The translations under genes and the position numbers were made by a program. Below the pieces are notes generated by a model that was not told where the DNA came from, did no database searches, and was given only the letters and a program-made list of their open reading frames with translations. Positions 43,371 through 51,254 of a stretch of DNA of 64,000 nt are shown here, piece by piece. The stretch comes from an uncultured Oscillospiraceae bacterium (GTDB lineage: Bacteria; Bacillota; Clostridia; Oscillospirales; Oscillospiraceae): positions 265,550-329,549 of the forward strand of contig CAKTQV010000001.1 of assembly GCA_934597255.1 (NCBI GenBank), in the 5' to 3' direction. Each line of letters starts with the position of its first letter. The stretch's first letter is position 1.

Positions 43371-44363
43371 ATGAAACAGATTGTATTCAGCCGTTGTCCC
43401 GTAGGGAGTATTACGGAATATCTCATGCGAACCGGAGAACTGCAAGAAGTTGTGGCGAATGCTGGAGGCAGTTTTAAGTTTTTGCAGCAGTTGCCGGTGG
43501 TATACCAAGAAGCACACTTTACGCAGACTTATCCATTGGATATTCGCGAAGGTGGAAATATTCCACCTATTTGGGCACAGTCCAGAGGAGATACAACGGC
43601 ATTGATAGGAGTGACATTCTTGCCGGAGCTTGAGGGACTGCTGGTGGCTTCGGATAGTTCATACCGGAGTTTGACGGATTTGGCGGGAAAGAGGATCGGC
43701 ATTCCCATTCGTCCGGGAATGCCGATTGATTTTCAAAAATATGTTGCTATTCGTGGGATTTCGCAGCATCTTCAAGAGGAGGGGCTAGCTATTTCAGATG
43801 TGACGATTGTGCCGGTAGCGTGTAGGGAGCGAACGGTTGAACAGTCGGAATCATTGAATATCGCTAAGCGAGAATTTGAGGGTTGTACGGAAGAGTTCAA
43901 AGCGGTGCTTGAAGGAATCTGTGAGGCGGCTTTTGCAAATTCGGTTAAGGCGCTGCGGTTAGAAGAATCCGGGGACTTCAGGAATGTTGTTGAGCCAAAC
44001 AAACAAATAGCAATTAATAGCCGGAATAACAATAGTCCGCTTCTTATTACGGCCTCCCACAGGGTGATTGATGAACATCCGGAGATCGTTGCGGCTTATA
44101 TGGATTTATCCATTCAGAAATCCGTCTTTTTACAGGATAATCCAGAGGCATATTATAATGTGGTTTCAAGCGGGGTGTACGAGGCAACCCCTAAAGAACT
44201 AAAAACCGTGTACAATGAAGATGCCCATAAGCTGAGATGCCCTGCTTTGGGGGTGAAAGAGTTGACAGCGGTTGAAGACCAGGTGAGGTTTTTGTATGAT
44301 TCCGGCGCCATTGAAAACATTGTCGATGTAAGTAAATGGATAAATGTTGTTTTTTTAACATAA
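43371..44363 (+). CDS. DszB-like cytoplasmic protein, candidate sulfinate desulfinase
   Basis: The 330-residue protein has a periplasmic-binding-protein-like (NMT1/TauA-type) fold but no signal peptide, so it should stay in the cytoplasm and act as an enzyme. It resembles DszB, the desulfinase that releases sulfite from hydroxybiphenyl sulfinate. FSRCPVGS corresponds to YSNCPVPN (catalytic Cys, here Cys9). HFTQTYPLDIREGGNIPP corresponds to HFTYDQPAYTRFGGEIPP (His49 and Arg59 here, the same ten-residue spacing as DszB His60 and Arg70). LTDLAGKRIGIP matches the following strand. The alignment is from memory. It follows the IclR gene by 53 bases. The substrate is unknown; dszA and dszC homologs are absent from the window. 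Confidence 0.72.
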   Translation: MKQIVFSRCPVGSITEYLMRTGELQEVVANAGGSFKFLQQLPVVYQEAHFTQTYPLDIREGGNIPPIWAQSRGDTTALIGVTFLPELEGLLVASDSSYRSLTDLAGKRIGIPIRPGMPIDFQKYVAIRGISQHLQEEGLAISDVTIVPVACRERTVEQSESLNIAKREFEGCTEEFKAVLEGICEAAFANSVKALRLEESGDFRNVVEPNKQIAINSRNNNSPLLITASHRVIDEHPEIVAAYMDLSIQKSVFLQDNPEAYYNVVSSGVYEATPKELKTVYNEDAHKLRCPALGVKELTAVEDQVRFLYDSGAIENIVDVSKWINVVFLT

Positions 44364-44380
44364 AAAGCGGGGACGATGAA

Positions 44381-45160
44381 ATGCACATTGCGATTAACGG
44401 TAGGCCTTTTCGCTGGATATTTGCAGTTCTGTTGACAGTGACAGTGTGCGGTGGTCCGGTTTATTCGGATGCACTCGATATGAAAGCTGTGTGTGTGGAG
44501 TCTGTGGTGGGAGATACGATCACGGATGCTGCAAAGAAGGTGACAGGGGCAGATATAGTCATAATTCCAAGTATATTTATTAAGAACACGGCGACTCCGG
44601 AGAACATAGCAGAAGCAAATTGGTCAGCTATCTTTGCGATGGATGCAGAGTTGTATAAGGTGCAACTGAGCTTGGCGGAAATAAAAGGTGTACTGGAACT
44701 ATGCGTTTCGGATGTGGGTCTGGATGAAGATAGTAACGCCTTGATTGATGTTGCCGGTCTTGGGTATTATCCTCAGGTTTCGGGCGTTGTGTTTAAGTAT
44801 GATGTTTCTGCAAAACCGGGTGAACGAATTCGGGAGATCAAAACGGAAAACGGCTTTACGATGGCCGATGATGAGTGTAAAAGAGTAATAGTGTGCGTAA
44901 CCGAAGATATGCTTGACCTCCTACCGTCTGACATCCGACAATCCAAAGAAGAGTACGGCATGGATCTTCAGGATTGCGCGGAAACAATGACTCTCGCGGA
45001 TATTGTGTATACAGAGCAAGGACGAATAACAGAGATTGGGAATAGCGGTTCATCCTTAATTGAATATGTTCCTAAGGGGTTGATCTACGCAATCGTAGCG
45101 GTGTTTTTGTTTGCAGCTCTTGTAAAACCAAAAGCAGAACAGAGAACGACAGACTTCTAA
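44381..45160 (+). CDS. Stand-alone 5'-nucleotidase C-terminal-like domain, membrane-anchored
   Basis: The 259-residue product has an N-terminal signal/anchor helix (FRWIFAVLLTVTVCGGPVYS). The middle domain resembles the substrate-binding C-terminal domain of 5'-nucleotidases (VVGDTITDAAKKVTGADIVI, FAMDAELYKVQLSLAEIKGVL, YYPQVSGVVFKYD). It ends with a C-terminal membrane helix (GLIYAIVAVFLFAALV). The metallophosphatase domain that normally precedes this domain is absent and is not encoded upstream. It may bind rather than hydrolyse a ligand at the cell surface. It follows the DszB-like gene by 17 bases. Confidence 0.65.
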   Translation: MHIAINGRPFRWIFAVLLTVTVCGGPVYSDALDMKAVCVESVVGDTITDAAKKVTGADIVIIPSIFIKNTATPENIAEANWSAIFAMDAELYKVQLSLAEIKGVLELCVSDVGLDEDSNALIDVAGLGYYPQVSGVVFKYDVSAKPGERIREIKTENGFTMADDECKRVIVCVTEDMLDLLPSDIRQSKEEYGMDLQDCAETMTLADIVYTEQGRITEIGNSGSSLIEYVPKGLIYAIVAVFLFAALVKPKAEQRTTDF

Positions 45161-45461
45161 TAAAAATTGGGTGTTGCGGGATTCGAGTAGGAAATAAATG
45201 GGAACCACGATTCCCGAAGCTAAAAAAATAGAGATCACGCATAACTATGAACCGCCGTATTTTTTAACCATCGGCTCACAACAATACCCTCTGTACGACA
45301 AAAGAATGTAAATATATTCCTATGATACCCCCATAATTCAACGATATATCGCTGGATTATTACTGCAAAAGAACAAAATCGTCCTATTAAAATGCGAGCG
45401 TAACAAGGTGGGTTTCTGGTTGAAAACGCTGACACATCCTTACAAGCTCAGAGGCGAATCA
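45161..45461. other. Non-coding AT-rich spacer at the island's right end
   Basis: I see no gene, promoter or terminator here with confidence. It separates the metabolic genes from the recombinase remnants. Confidence 0.5.
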
Positions 45462-45749
45462 TCACCCCTCCACTTCCATACCGTTGCGGAATCTGAACAC
45501 CAGTGTTCCGTTGTTCCTTACTACCACGATGTCGATAACTGAAAGCCACAGCTTATCGTCAAAGACCGTGACAGGTTGATCCAGTTCGTGCAGCTCAAAC
45601 ATGAACGCGCTGATGGAATCCGCTTGCGCCTGCCGCTCTTCTTTTTGCGCCCGGAGTTTCTCGACCTTTTTCCTCACCGCTTCGTAACGCTGTTCATAAC
45701 CGTTGTATTTCGCGTTGTTAGCGCCGGACGCGAATCGCCAAAAGGCTAT
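45462..45749 (-). pseudogene. C-terminal fragment of a large serine recombinase
   Basis: The open stretch of 95 codons (closed upstream by TAG at 45750-45752) reads ANNAKYNGYEQRYEAVRKKV, then a coiled coil, then the typical end of a Tn-type serine recombinase (FDDKLWLSVIDIVVVRNNG, LVFRFRNGMEV). The catalytic and zinc domains are missing, so it is a relic of a second integration or conjugative element. Confidence 0.68.
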
Positions 45750-45766
45750 CTAATCCCGGCGCTAAC
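45717..45766. repeat. Inverted repeat inside the recombinase relic
   Basis: GTTAGCGCCGG (45717-45727) and its exact complement (45756-45766) flank a 28-base loop. The right arm coincides with the end of the readable recombinase fragment and may mark a deletion or element boundary. Confidence 0.5.
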
Positions 45767-46091
45767 AGCGTTCTCCTCTATGCACTTTCTGGTAAGTTCC
45801 GTGATGACTTCCGCTTCTTGACACTACCCATAGATCAAAATTGTTTTGCATTTCCTCAGGTTTCTTTTGATTACGCATGAAATGATAAATGAAGCCCTTG
45901 GCTTTTTTATATTCAAATCACTTCAAGGAGGCACAAATCCATGATCAACATGCCATGGACTTATACGACTCGTATTACACGGCCTGCTTGCGTAATGGAG
46001 AATGGCTTGCGATTTAATTGCTGTATCTGGTATAATGAACAAAATCACAATCAAAAAACTCCTGCAAGATATACAGAAAAGGAGGATAGAT

Positions 46092-47522
46092 ATGGGATCA
46101 TTTTATGAATTATTCGTGAAATATTCGCTCAACCAATGCACTTCATTTGATTACAAAAACAAGAATATACTGCTTGTGTATATGTTTGACCGGCTTGGCA
46201 GAAAAGACGATGAGACCCCGTTCGTCGTGGAATGGTTTGTTCAAAACGGAATTGAGGTCTGGAGCACGATGGAGGGCCAGCAGCGTTTTGATACGCATGT
46301 GGATAAGCTTATGAACTATATCCGATACTGGCAGGCTTCGGGCGAAAGTATTAAGACCTCGATTCGTACTAAAACAAGAATAAGCCAACTGACGGAGGCC
46401 GGCTATTATACCGGCGGGTCGGTTCCGTTCGGGTATAAGCTGGTAGACCGTGGGAGAACAAATAAGCGTAACCAACGGGTGCAGGATTTGGCGGTGGACG
46501 AGGATGAGGCGTTGATTATTCGCTTGATCTTTCAAAAGTATGTGACGGAGGGATACGGGGCTCAGCGCCTGTGCCGGTTTCTGCATGACAATGGCTATCA
46601 GGCGCGAAACGGTCACGGTTTTCCCAATACCACGATCAACCGAATTATCAAAAACAGTCTCTATATCGGGATTTTGAAGAACGGAGATGCGATTGCACCT
46701 TGCAATGAAGAACTGCGGATCGTGGATGATGAAACGTTCATGCGGGCACAGGAGATCATGAAAGAACGTACCCAGCCTCACAGTGCCGTTCCGCTGAACT
46801 GTAAAAGCCGTTCTCTTCTGGTGGGGCATGTCTACTGCGCCCACTGCGGCAATCGGCTGACGCTGACGACAAGCAGCCACATGAAAAAGCAGGAAGATGG
46901 CTCGTATGAACGCGATACCCGAGCCCGTTACCAATGCCACTTCGGAGTGCGCCATCCGGGAGAATGCGATGGCCAGACCGTGTATTCCGTGGAAAAACTG
47001 GATGCCATCGTCGATAAAGCGATTCTGAGTGTGTTTGCTCAGATGAAAAATGTCTCCGAAACAGAGTTGATTTCGGATCAGCATGAGAAAGAGACGGCTT
47101 TGGCTAAACGCAGGATGGAGCAGGCAGAAAAGCGTATGACGGATGTCCAAAAAGAACTGGACGATTATCGTGCAGAAACGATCAAAGTCATTCGTGGTCA
47201 GAGTAAGCTTGATTCAGAGCTGCTGAATTCACTGATAAAAGAGACGGAAAGAAAGCTTCAGGAAGCGGATGCAGAGTATCAGAGCGCAAAAGAGATTTAT
47301 TCCGATTTGTTGGCTTCAGCCAATCAACTGACAAGCGAATACAAGCGCATTTTGAGCTGGGCCGATCTCTATAAGGATTGTTCGTTGGATGCAAAGAAAA
47401 TGATTGTGGCCCAGTTTATCAAAGGCGTTTATGTTGGTCGAGATTACCGAGTTGCGATTCAATTCAATACTTCGTTTGAGAGTTTCCGACAGTTCGGACA
47501 GCAAATGGAGAATATAGCATAA
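46092..47522 (+). pseudogene. Large serine recombinase lacking the catalytic N-terminus
   Basis: The product (476 residues from the ATG at 46092 behind AAGGAGGATAG; the frame is open from 46002) has the late part of the resolvase domain (LLVYMFDRLGRKDDETPFVV). It then has the recombinase domain (GYYTGGSVPFGYKLV, GYGAQRLCRFLHDNGYQARNG), a zinc ribbon (VYCAHCGNRL ... YQCHFGVRHPGECDG) and a long coiled coil. The first strand with the catalytic Ser (the Y-x-R-V/L-S motif) is absent and is replaced by unrelated sequence, so it cannot cut DNA by the normal mechanism. It probably integrated the island or a former element at the nearby tRNA gene. Confidence 0.78.
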
Positions 47523-47526
47523 AAAC

Positions 47527-47550
47527 ACCGGGAACGAAATCGTTCCCGGT
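47527..47550 (-). terminator. Terminator of tRNA-Ala (also end of the recombinase gene)
   Basis: ACCGGGAACG pairs exactly with CGTTCCCGGT around AAAT. On the minus strand it runs into TGTTTTT. Confidence 0.85.
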
Positions 47551-47554
47551 GAAA

Positions 47555-47630
47555 TGGTGGAGACGAAGGGATTCGAACCCTCGACCTCTCGGATGCGAAC
47601 CGAACGCTCTCCCAGCTGAGCTACGCCCCC
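47555..47630 (-). tRNA. tRNA-Ala, anticodon CGC, with encoded CCA
   Basis: A full cloverleaf folds on the minus strand: acceptor GGGGGCG/CGTCTCC with the G3-U70 pair that identifies alanine tRNAs, D stem GCTC/GAGC, anticodon stem TTCGG/CCGAG with loop TTCGCAT (anticodon CGC), T stem GAGGG/CCCTT with TTCGAAT, discriminator A and genomic CCA. Its 3' end faces the accessory island, the usual side for integration. Confidence 0.95.
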
Positions 47631-47680
47631 ACATCATTCCGCGGCATCGGCGGACGAGCCTCCCGTTGAGCCGCTTGAGT

Positions 47681-47708
47681 ATTATAGCACATTTTTCATT
47701 TTTGTAAA
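47681..47708 (-). promoter_or_regulatory. Promoter of tRNA-Ala
   Basis: Minus strand TTTACA (47703-47708), 16-base spacer, TATAAT (47681-47686). It lies back to back with the SRP RNA promoter. Confidence 0.78.
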
Positions 47709-47714
47709 GCCCTA

Positions 47715-47743
47715 TTGAAAAATTTTCGAAATGTGTGTATAAT
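47715..47743 (+). promoter_or_regulatory. Promoter of SRP RNA
   Basis: TTGAAA (47715-47720), 17-base spacer, TATAAT (47738-47743), placing the start at about 47750, the 5' end of the RNA. Confidence 0.85.
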
Positions 47744-47750
47744 CACTATT

Positions 47751-48022
47751 GAAGCTGTACTAGTCGGGGAGCCAGCGGTGCCCTATGCCCGCAATCCGCT
47801 ACAGCGGGGATGAATTCCCGCCCCCGGGTATACGATGTGTCGTCTGACCGCGGTAAGTGGTGTTGATGGTCCGGTCTTGCGCAACGGGAACCTGTGAACC
47901 ATGTCAGGCGGGGAACCGAGCAGCATTAAGCGGGGCAACCTGTGTGACGTAAGGTAGCCGGGTCTGAGCTAACTGCTGCGGTAACGGATGGATCGTGTGC
48001 TCAAAGGCGGGTGTACAGCTTC
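47751..48022 (+). ncRNA. ffs: Signal recognition particle RNA, large Gram-positive type
   Basis: The universally conserved domain IV region is present (GTGAACCATGTCAGG, then a GGAAC...GAGCAGCATTAAGC-type loop near 47900-47935). The 5' end GAAGCTGTAC pairs with GTACAGCTTC at 48013-48022. At about 270 bases it has the Alu domain of the Firmicutes form. A T7 run directly after the closing stem ends transcription. scRNA upstream of dnaX is the classical Bacillus/Clostridia order. Confidence 0.93.
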
Positions 48023-48131
48023 TTTTTTTATGCGGCAGCGCCACGCAACACGGCGGCGGCATCTGCTCTTGCCGTATGGCGCGGCGTTACCTGGCGTTTT
48101 ATTAGTAAGTTATTCATACGGAGTTTTTTAT

Positions 48132-49886
48132 ATGTATCAGGCGCTCTACCGCAAATACCGGCCGCGCAGCTTTGACGATGTGGTCGGACAGGAGCACATC
48201 ACGGAAACACTGAAAACACAGGTCGAGACCGGCCGGCTGTCGCACGCTTATCTGTTCGTGGGCACGCGCGGGACCGGCAAGACGACCTGCGCCAAGATAC
48301 TGGCCCGCGCCGTCAACTGCGAGCGGCCTGTCAACGGCAATCCCTGCAACGAGTGCGCCGCCTGCCGCGGCATTCTGGACGGCAGCATACTGGACGTTGT
48401 GGAGCTGGACGCCGCCTCCAACAACGGCGTGGACAATGTCCGCGCCCTGCGGGACGAGGCCGTGTTCTCCCCGGCCAGCGTGAAAAAGCGCGTGTACATC
48501 ATCGACGAGGTGCACATGCTCTCGACGGCGGCCTTCAACGCTCTCCTGAAGATCCTGGAGGAGCCGCCGGAGCATCTTATGTTCATCCTGTGCACAACGG
48601 AGCTTCGCAAGGTCCTGCCGACGATCGTCTCCCGCTGCCAGCGCCACAGCTTCAAGCGCCTGTCTCCCGCCGACATCGCGGGGCGGCTTTTGTGGGTGGC
48701 CGGGCAGGAGGGCATAGATCTGACGGAGGACGCCGCGCGGCTTCTGGCGCGGCTGGCCGACGGCGGCATGCGCGATGGGCTGAGCCTTCTCGATCAGTGC
48801 TCCGCCGCCGCCCATATCGACGAGGAGGCCGTTTTGTCCTCCATGGGGCTGGCCGGCGGACAGAAAACGGCTGAGCTGCTTGACGCCGTCTTTGCCCGCG
48901 ACAGCGAAAAGGCGCTGGCGATCTTCAACGCGCTCTGGCAGGCGGGCAAGGACCCCGCCGGCATACTCGACGAGCTGGCCGGGCTTATGCGGGATGTGCT
49001 GCTGACGCAGGTCGCGCCGGAGGGCTGCGCCGCGCTCACCAGCGGCGCGTGGCCGATGAGCACGCTGCTTCGCTTTTCCAAAAGCATCAGCGGCGCGGAG
49101 CTTCTGGCCGATCTGACCGCGATCGAAAACGCGCCCACCGGCGGCTCCAGTCCCCGGCGCAGCGCGGAGCTTTGTCTTGTGAGTCTGTGCGCACCGGACT
49201 GCGGCGAGGGACTTGCCGCGCTGCGCGCCCGGGTGGCGCGGCTTGAGCGCGCGGTGGAAAGCGGCGTTCCCGTTTCTGCGCCCGCATCCGCGCCTGTGGC
49301 TGCACCTGCCTCCCCCGTTCGGCGGGAGTCCGCCGTGGATCCCGGCAAAGCCGGGTTCCCGCAGGGCGAATTCACTTTGCACGAGGAGGTCCAAATAAAA
49401 AAGGCCCCCATGAAGTCTGAAGACTTCATGGAGGATGATTATGAACGCCCGCCGCTGCCGGACGACGACTATTTTGCCCCGCCGGAGGATATCGCCCCCG
49501 CGCCCGCGCGGCCGAAACCGGCGCCTCCGGTTCCCGCCGCCCCCGCCGTGTCCGGCGCATCCGCTGCCGCGGACGGCGAATTTTGGGAACGGCTCCTCCC
49601 GCGATTGGAGGGAAAGCTTGAAACCTACATCTACGCGCTGCTGCTGCCCGCCTCCCAGACGACGGGCGAGCTTTCCGGCTCGACGCTGACGGTCCATGTG
49701 ACCAACCCCTTCGCGCTGGCCACCGTCGAACGTGCCGAGGTAAAAAGCGTCCTGCAGCGGCAGGCCAGCGAGCTGTGCGGCCGCGACGTCACCGTCGCCG
49801 TTACAGACCGCGCCGCGCCCGGACGCACGCCCAACGAGGAAAAGCTGGCCGGACTGAACCGGTTTTCAAATTTCAAAATGGAATGA
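48132..49886 (+). CDS. dnaX: DNA polymerase III subunit tau/gamma
   Basis: The 584-residue clamp-loader ATPase begins MYQALYRKYRPRSFDDVVGQ. Walker A is GTRGTGKTT, the zinc-binding cysteines are in CERPVNGNPCNECAACRG, the Walker B region is VYIIDEVHMLS and the sensor Arg is in SRCQRHSFKRL. A Pro/Ala-rich linker and a tau C-terminal domain follow. The ATG at 48132 is preferred since it starts the conserved N-terminus. Codons 422-424 (ATA AAA AAG) form an A AAA AAG slippery site with an AGGAGGT box before it and a 10-bp hairpin after it. A -1 shift would end at TGA 49418-49420 and give a 429-residue gamma-like protein. Confidence 0.97.
   Translation: MYQALYRKYRPRSFDDVVGQEHITETLKTQVETGRLSHAYLFVGTRGTGKTTCAKILARAVNCERPVNGNPCNECAACRGILDGSILDVVELDAASNNGVDNVRALRDEAVFSPASVKKRVYIIDEVHMLSTAAFNALLKILEEPPEHLMFILCTTELRKVLPTIVSRCQRHSFKRLSPADIAGRLLWVAGQEGIDLTEDAARLLARLADGGMRDGLSLLDQCSAAAHIDEEAVLSSMGLAGGQKTAELLDAVFARDSEKALAIFNALWQAGKDPAGILDELAGLMRDVLLTQVAPEGCAALTSGAWPMSTLLRFSKSISGAELLADLTAIENAPTGGSSPRRSAELCLVSLCAPDCGEGLAALRARVARLERAVESGVPVSAPASAPVAAPASPVRRESAVDPGKAGFPQGEFTLHEEVQIKKAPMKSEDFMEDDYERPPLPDDDYFAPPEDIAPAPARPKPAPPVPAAPAVSGASAAADGEFWERLLPRLEGKLETYIYALLLPASQTTGELSGSTLTVHVTNPFALATVERAEVKSVLQRQASELCGRDVTVAVTDRAAPGRTPNEEKLAGLNRFSNFKME
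49384..49431 (+). promoter_or_regulatory. Programmed -1 ribosomal frameshift cassette in dnaX
   Basis: AGGAGGT at 49384-49390; in-frame slippery heptamer A AAA AAG at 49397-49403; four-base spacer; hairpin CCATGAAGTC (49408-49417), loop TGAA, GACTTCATGG (49422-49431). The order and distances match those known from the E. coli dnaX frameshift. The -1 frame reads five codons and then TGA. Confidence 0.82.
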
Positions 49887-49905
49887 TCCACAGGAGGACA
49901 AAGAC

Positions 49906-50253
49906 ATGGCAAAAGGCTATCGCGGCGGTTTTCAGGGCGGCATGAATCAGGCTGCTATGATGAAGCAGGCGCAGAAAATGCAGCAGGATCTGCTGAAAAT
50001 GCAGGAGGATCTGGAAAACCAGAGCTACACGGCGCAGTCCGGCGGCGGCATGGTCAAGGCGACCGTGGACGGAAAGCACCGCGTCACCGACGTCGTCATC
50101 GACCCCGAGTGCGTCGATCCCGACGACGTGGAGATGCTGCAGGACATGGTGATCGCCGCGGTCAACGAGGCGCTCAAGCAGGCGGACGACGCCTCGGCGC
50201 AGTCCATGAGCCGGCTGACCGGCGGACTGAATCTCGGCGGCTTCGGCTTCTGA
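49906..50253 (+). CDS. ybaB: YbaB/EbfC-family nucleoid-associated protein
   Basis: The 115-residue protein binds DNA as a dimer and typically follows dnaX. Family marks: AAMMKQAQKMQQDLLKMQED, GGGMVKATVDGKHRVTDVVI, VDPDDVEMLQDMVIAAVNEA. GGAGGAC precedes the ATG, 19 bases after dnaX. recR, the usual third member of this operon, is not next to it; a hairpin follows. Confidence 0.95.
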   Translation: MAKGYRGGFQGGMNQAAMMKQAQKMQQDLLKMQEDLENQSYTAQSGGGMVKATVDGKHRVTDVVIDPECVDPDDVEMLQDMVIAAVNEALKQADDASAQSMSRLTGGLNLGGFGF

Positions 50254-50264
50254 CAACAAAATAC

Positions 50265-50300
50265 CGCGTGACGCCCGGTCGTTCGACCGGGCGTCACGCG
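50265..50300 (+). terminator. Strong hairpin after ybaB
   Basis: CGCGTGACGCCCGGTC pairs exactly with its complement around a GTTC loop (16-bp stem). The following sequence is T-poor. Confidence 0.78.
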
Positions 50301-50524
50301 TATAATCTCCGTTGTTCGCCGCGGCCGGCGGGATATCCTGCGGCGCAGGCCCCGGGGCCGCGCCTCTGTAAATAGCACGGGATGCTTTTCCGTGCGGCTG
50401 GGGCTGCTGCGGACGCTGTCTGGAGTGCAGCGACGCAAAGCAGTGCGTTCACCCCGATAAGCTCGCGTCCCTGTCGTGTTATTATCGCCGCCGCAACCCG
50501 CGCGTCGGAAAATGCGCTTTTGGG
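50301..50524 (+). other. Intergenic region with a possible Cys-rich remnant
   Basis: One forward frame (about 50368-50530) is strikingly Cys-rich (CGWGCCGRCLECSDAKQC) but has a stop just before it and no start codon or ribosome-binding site. I treat it as a relic or chance frame. Confidence 0.35.
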
Positions 50525-50553
50525 TTGACAAGGGCATTCTCCAGACATATAAT
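50525..50553 (+). promoter_or_regulatory. Promoter of the TetR gene at 50615
   Basis: Consensus TTGACA (50525-50530), 17-base spacer, consensus TATAAT (50548-50553). An AT-rich dyad (AATATATATT) follows and could be the operator. Confidence 0.88.
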
Positions 50554-50614
50554 ACACAATATATATTAACTGATGTGCATTGAGAACTCTGCTTTGAAGG
50601 AAAGGATGCGGACG

Positions 50615-51253
50615 ATGGCGCCGAAGAATAAGTTCACGAAAGAAGAAATGGTGGAGGCCGCCATCCGGGTCGTGCGGGACAAGGGCATCGACGGCCTTAC
50701 CGCAAAGACCCTGGCCGACGAGCTCGGCACCTCCACGCAGCCGGTTTTTACTGCCTTTGGCTCTATGGATGCCGTCCGGCAGGAGGTTTATGCCGTCGCC
50801 GTGCGCGTGTATGACGGTTATGTGAGTGCCGGGCTGAAAGAGAAAATTCCGTTCTTTGGCGTCGGGATGCAGTATATCCGCTTTGCGCGGGAGGAGCCGG
50901 AGCTTTACCGCTTTTTGTTCCTGACGCGGACACAGGAGCAGGAATACAGCGCCATGAGGTCCATGCGGCATTTGCAGGCGCTCGTCCGGCCGACACTGGT
51001 GAACGTTTATCACATCACGGACGAAGAAGCCGCTCTTTATTTCCGGGATCTGTGGTTCGTTGTGCACAGCCTGTCCACGCTGATCGTGACCGGCGACTGC
51101 CCCTATTCCGACCGGGAGATCGGGCAGATCCTGACGGGCTTCAGCGTCAGTATTTGCAAAGCTATCAAGGAAATTCCCGGTTTTGCGGCGGGCACCTTTG
51201 ACCGCGACGCCGTGTTCCGCGCGCTGGTCGGCGGGGAAGACGGGAGGCTTTGA
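50615..51253 (+). CDS. TetR/AcrR-family regulator
   Basis: The 212-residue protein has the helix-turn-helix at KGIDGLTAKTLADELGTSTQ with recognition helix VFTAFGSMD, and a helical ligand domain. The ATG at 50615 (MAPKNKF) has GGAAAGG at nine bases; an ATG at 50606 has none. Its strong promoter and position suggest it controls the following small Cys-rich and redox genes. Confidence 0.88.
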   Translation: MAPKNKFTKEEMVEAAIRVVRDKGIDGLTAKTLADELGTSTQPVFTAFGSMDAVRQEVYAVAVRVYDGYVSAGLKEKIPFFGVGMQYIRFAREEPELYRFLFLTRTQEQEYSAMRSMRHLQALVRPTLVNVYHITDEEAALYFRDLWFVVHSLSTLIVTGDCPYSDREIGQILTGFSVSICKAIKEIPGFAAGTFDRDAVFRALVGGEDGRL

Positions 51254-51254
51254 C

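Noticed and set aside
43371..44363. Reading the DszB-like gene as a nitrate/taurine-type binding protein of an ABC importer
   Set aside because: No signal peptide, no cognate permease or ATPase beside it, and the catalytic-type Cys and His/Arg pattern is present; kept only as the alternative.
45178..45195. Possible copy of the tRNA-Ala 3' end (GGGATTCGA) as an attachment repeat
   Set aside because: Only nine bases match, and the flanks differ from the tRNA; such a match is expected by chance.
50368..50530. Cys-rich reading frame after ybaB
   Set aside because: A stop codon lies directly before it and there is no start codon or ribosome-binding site.
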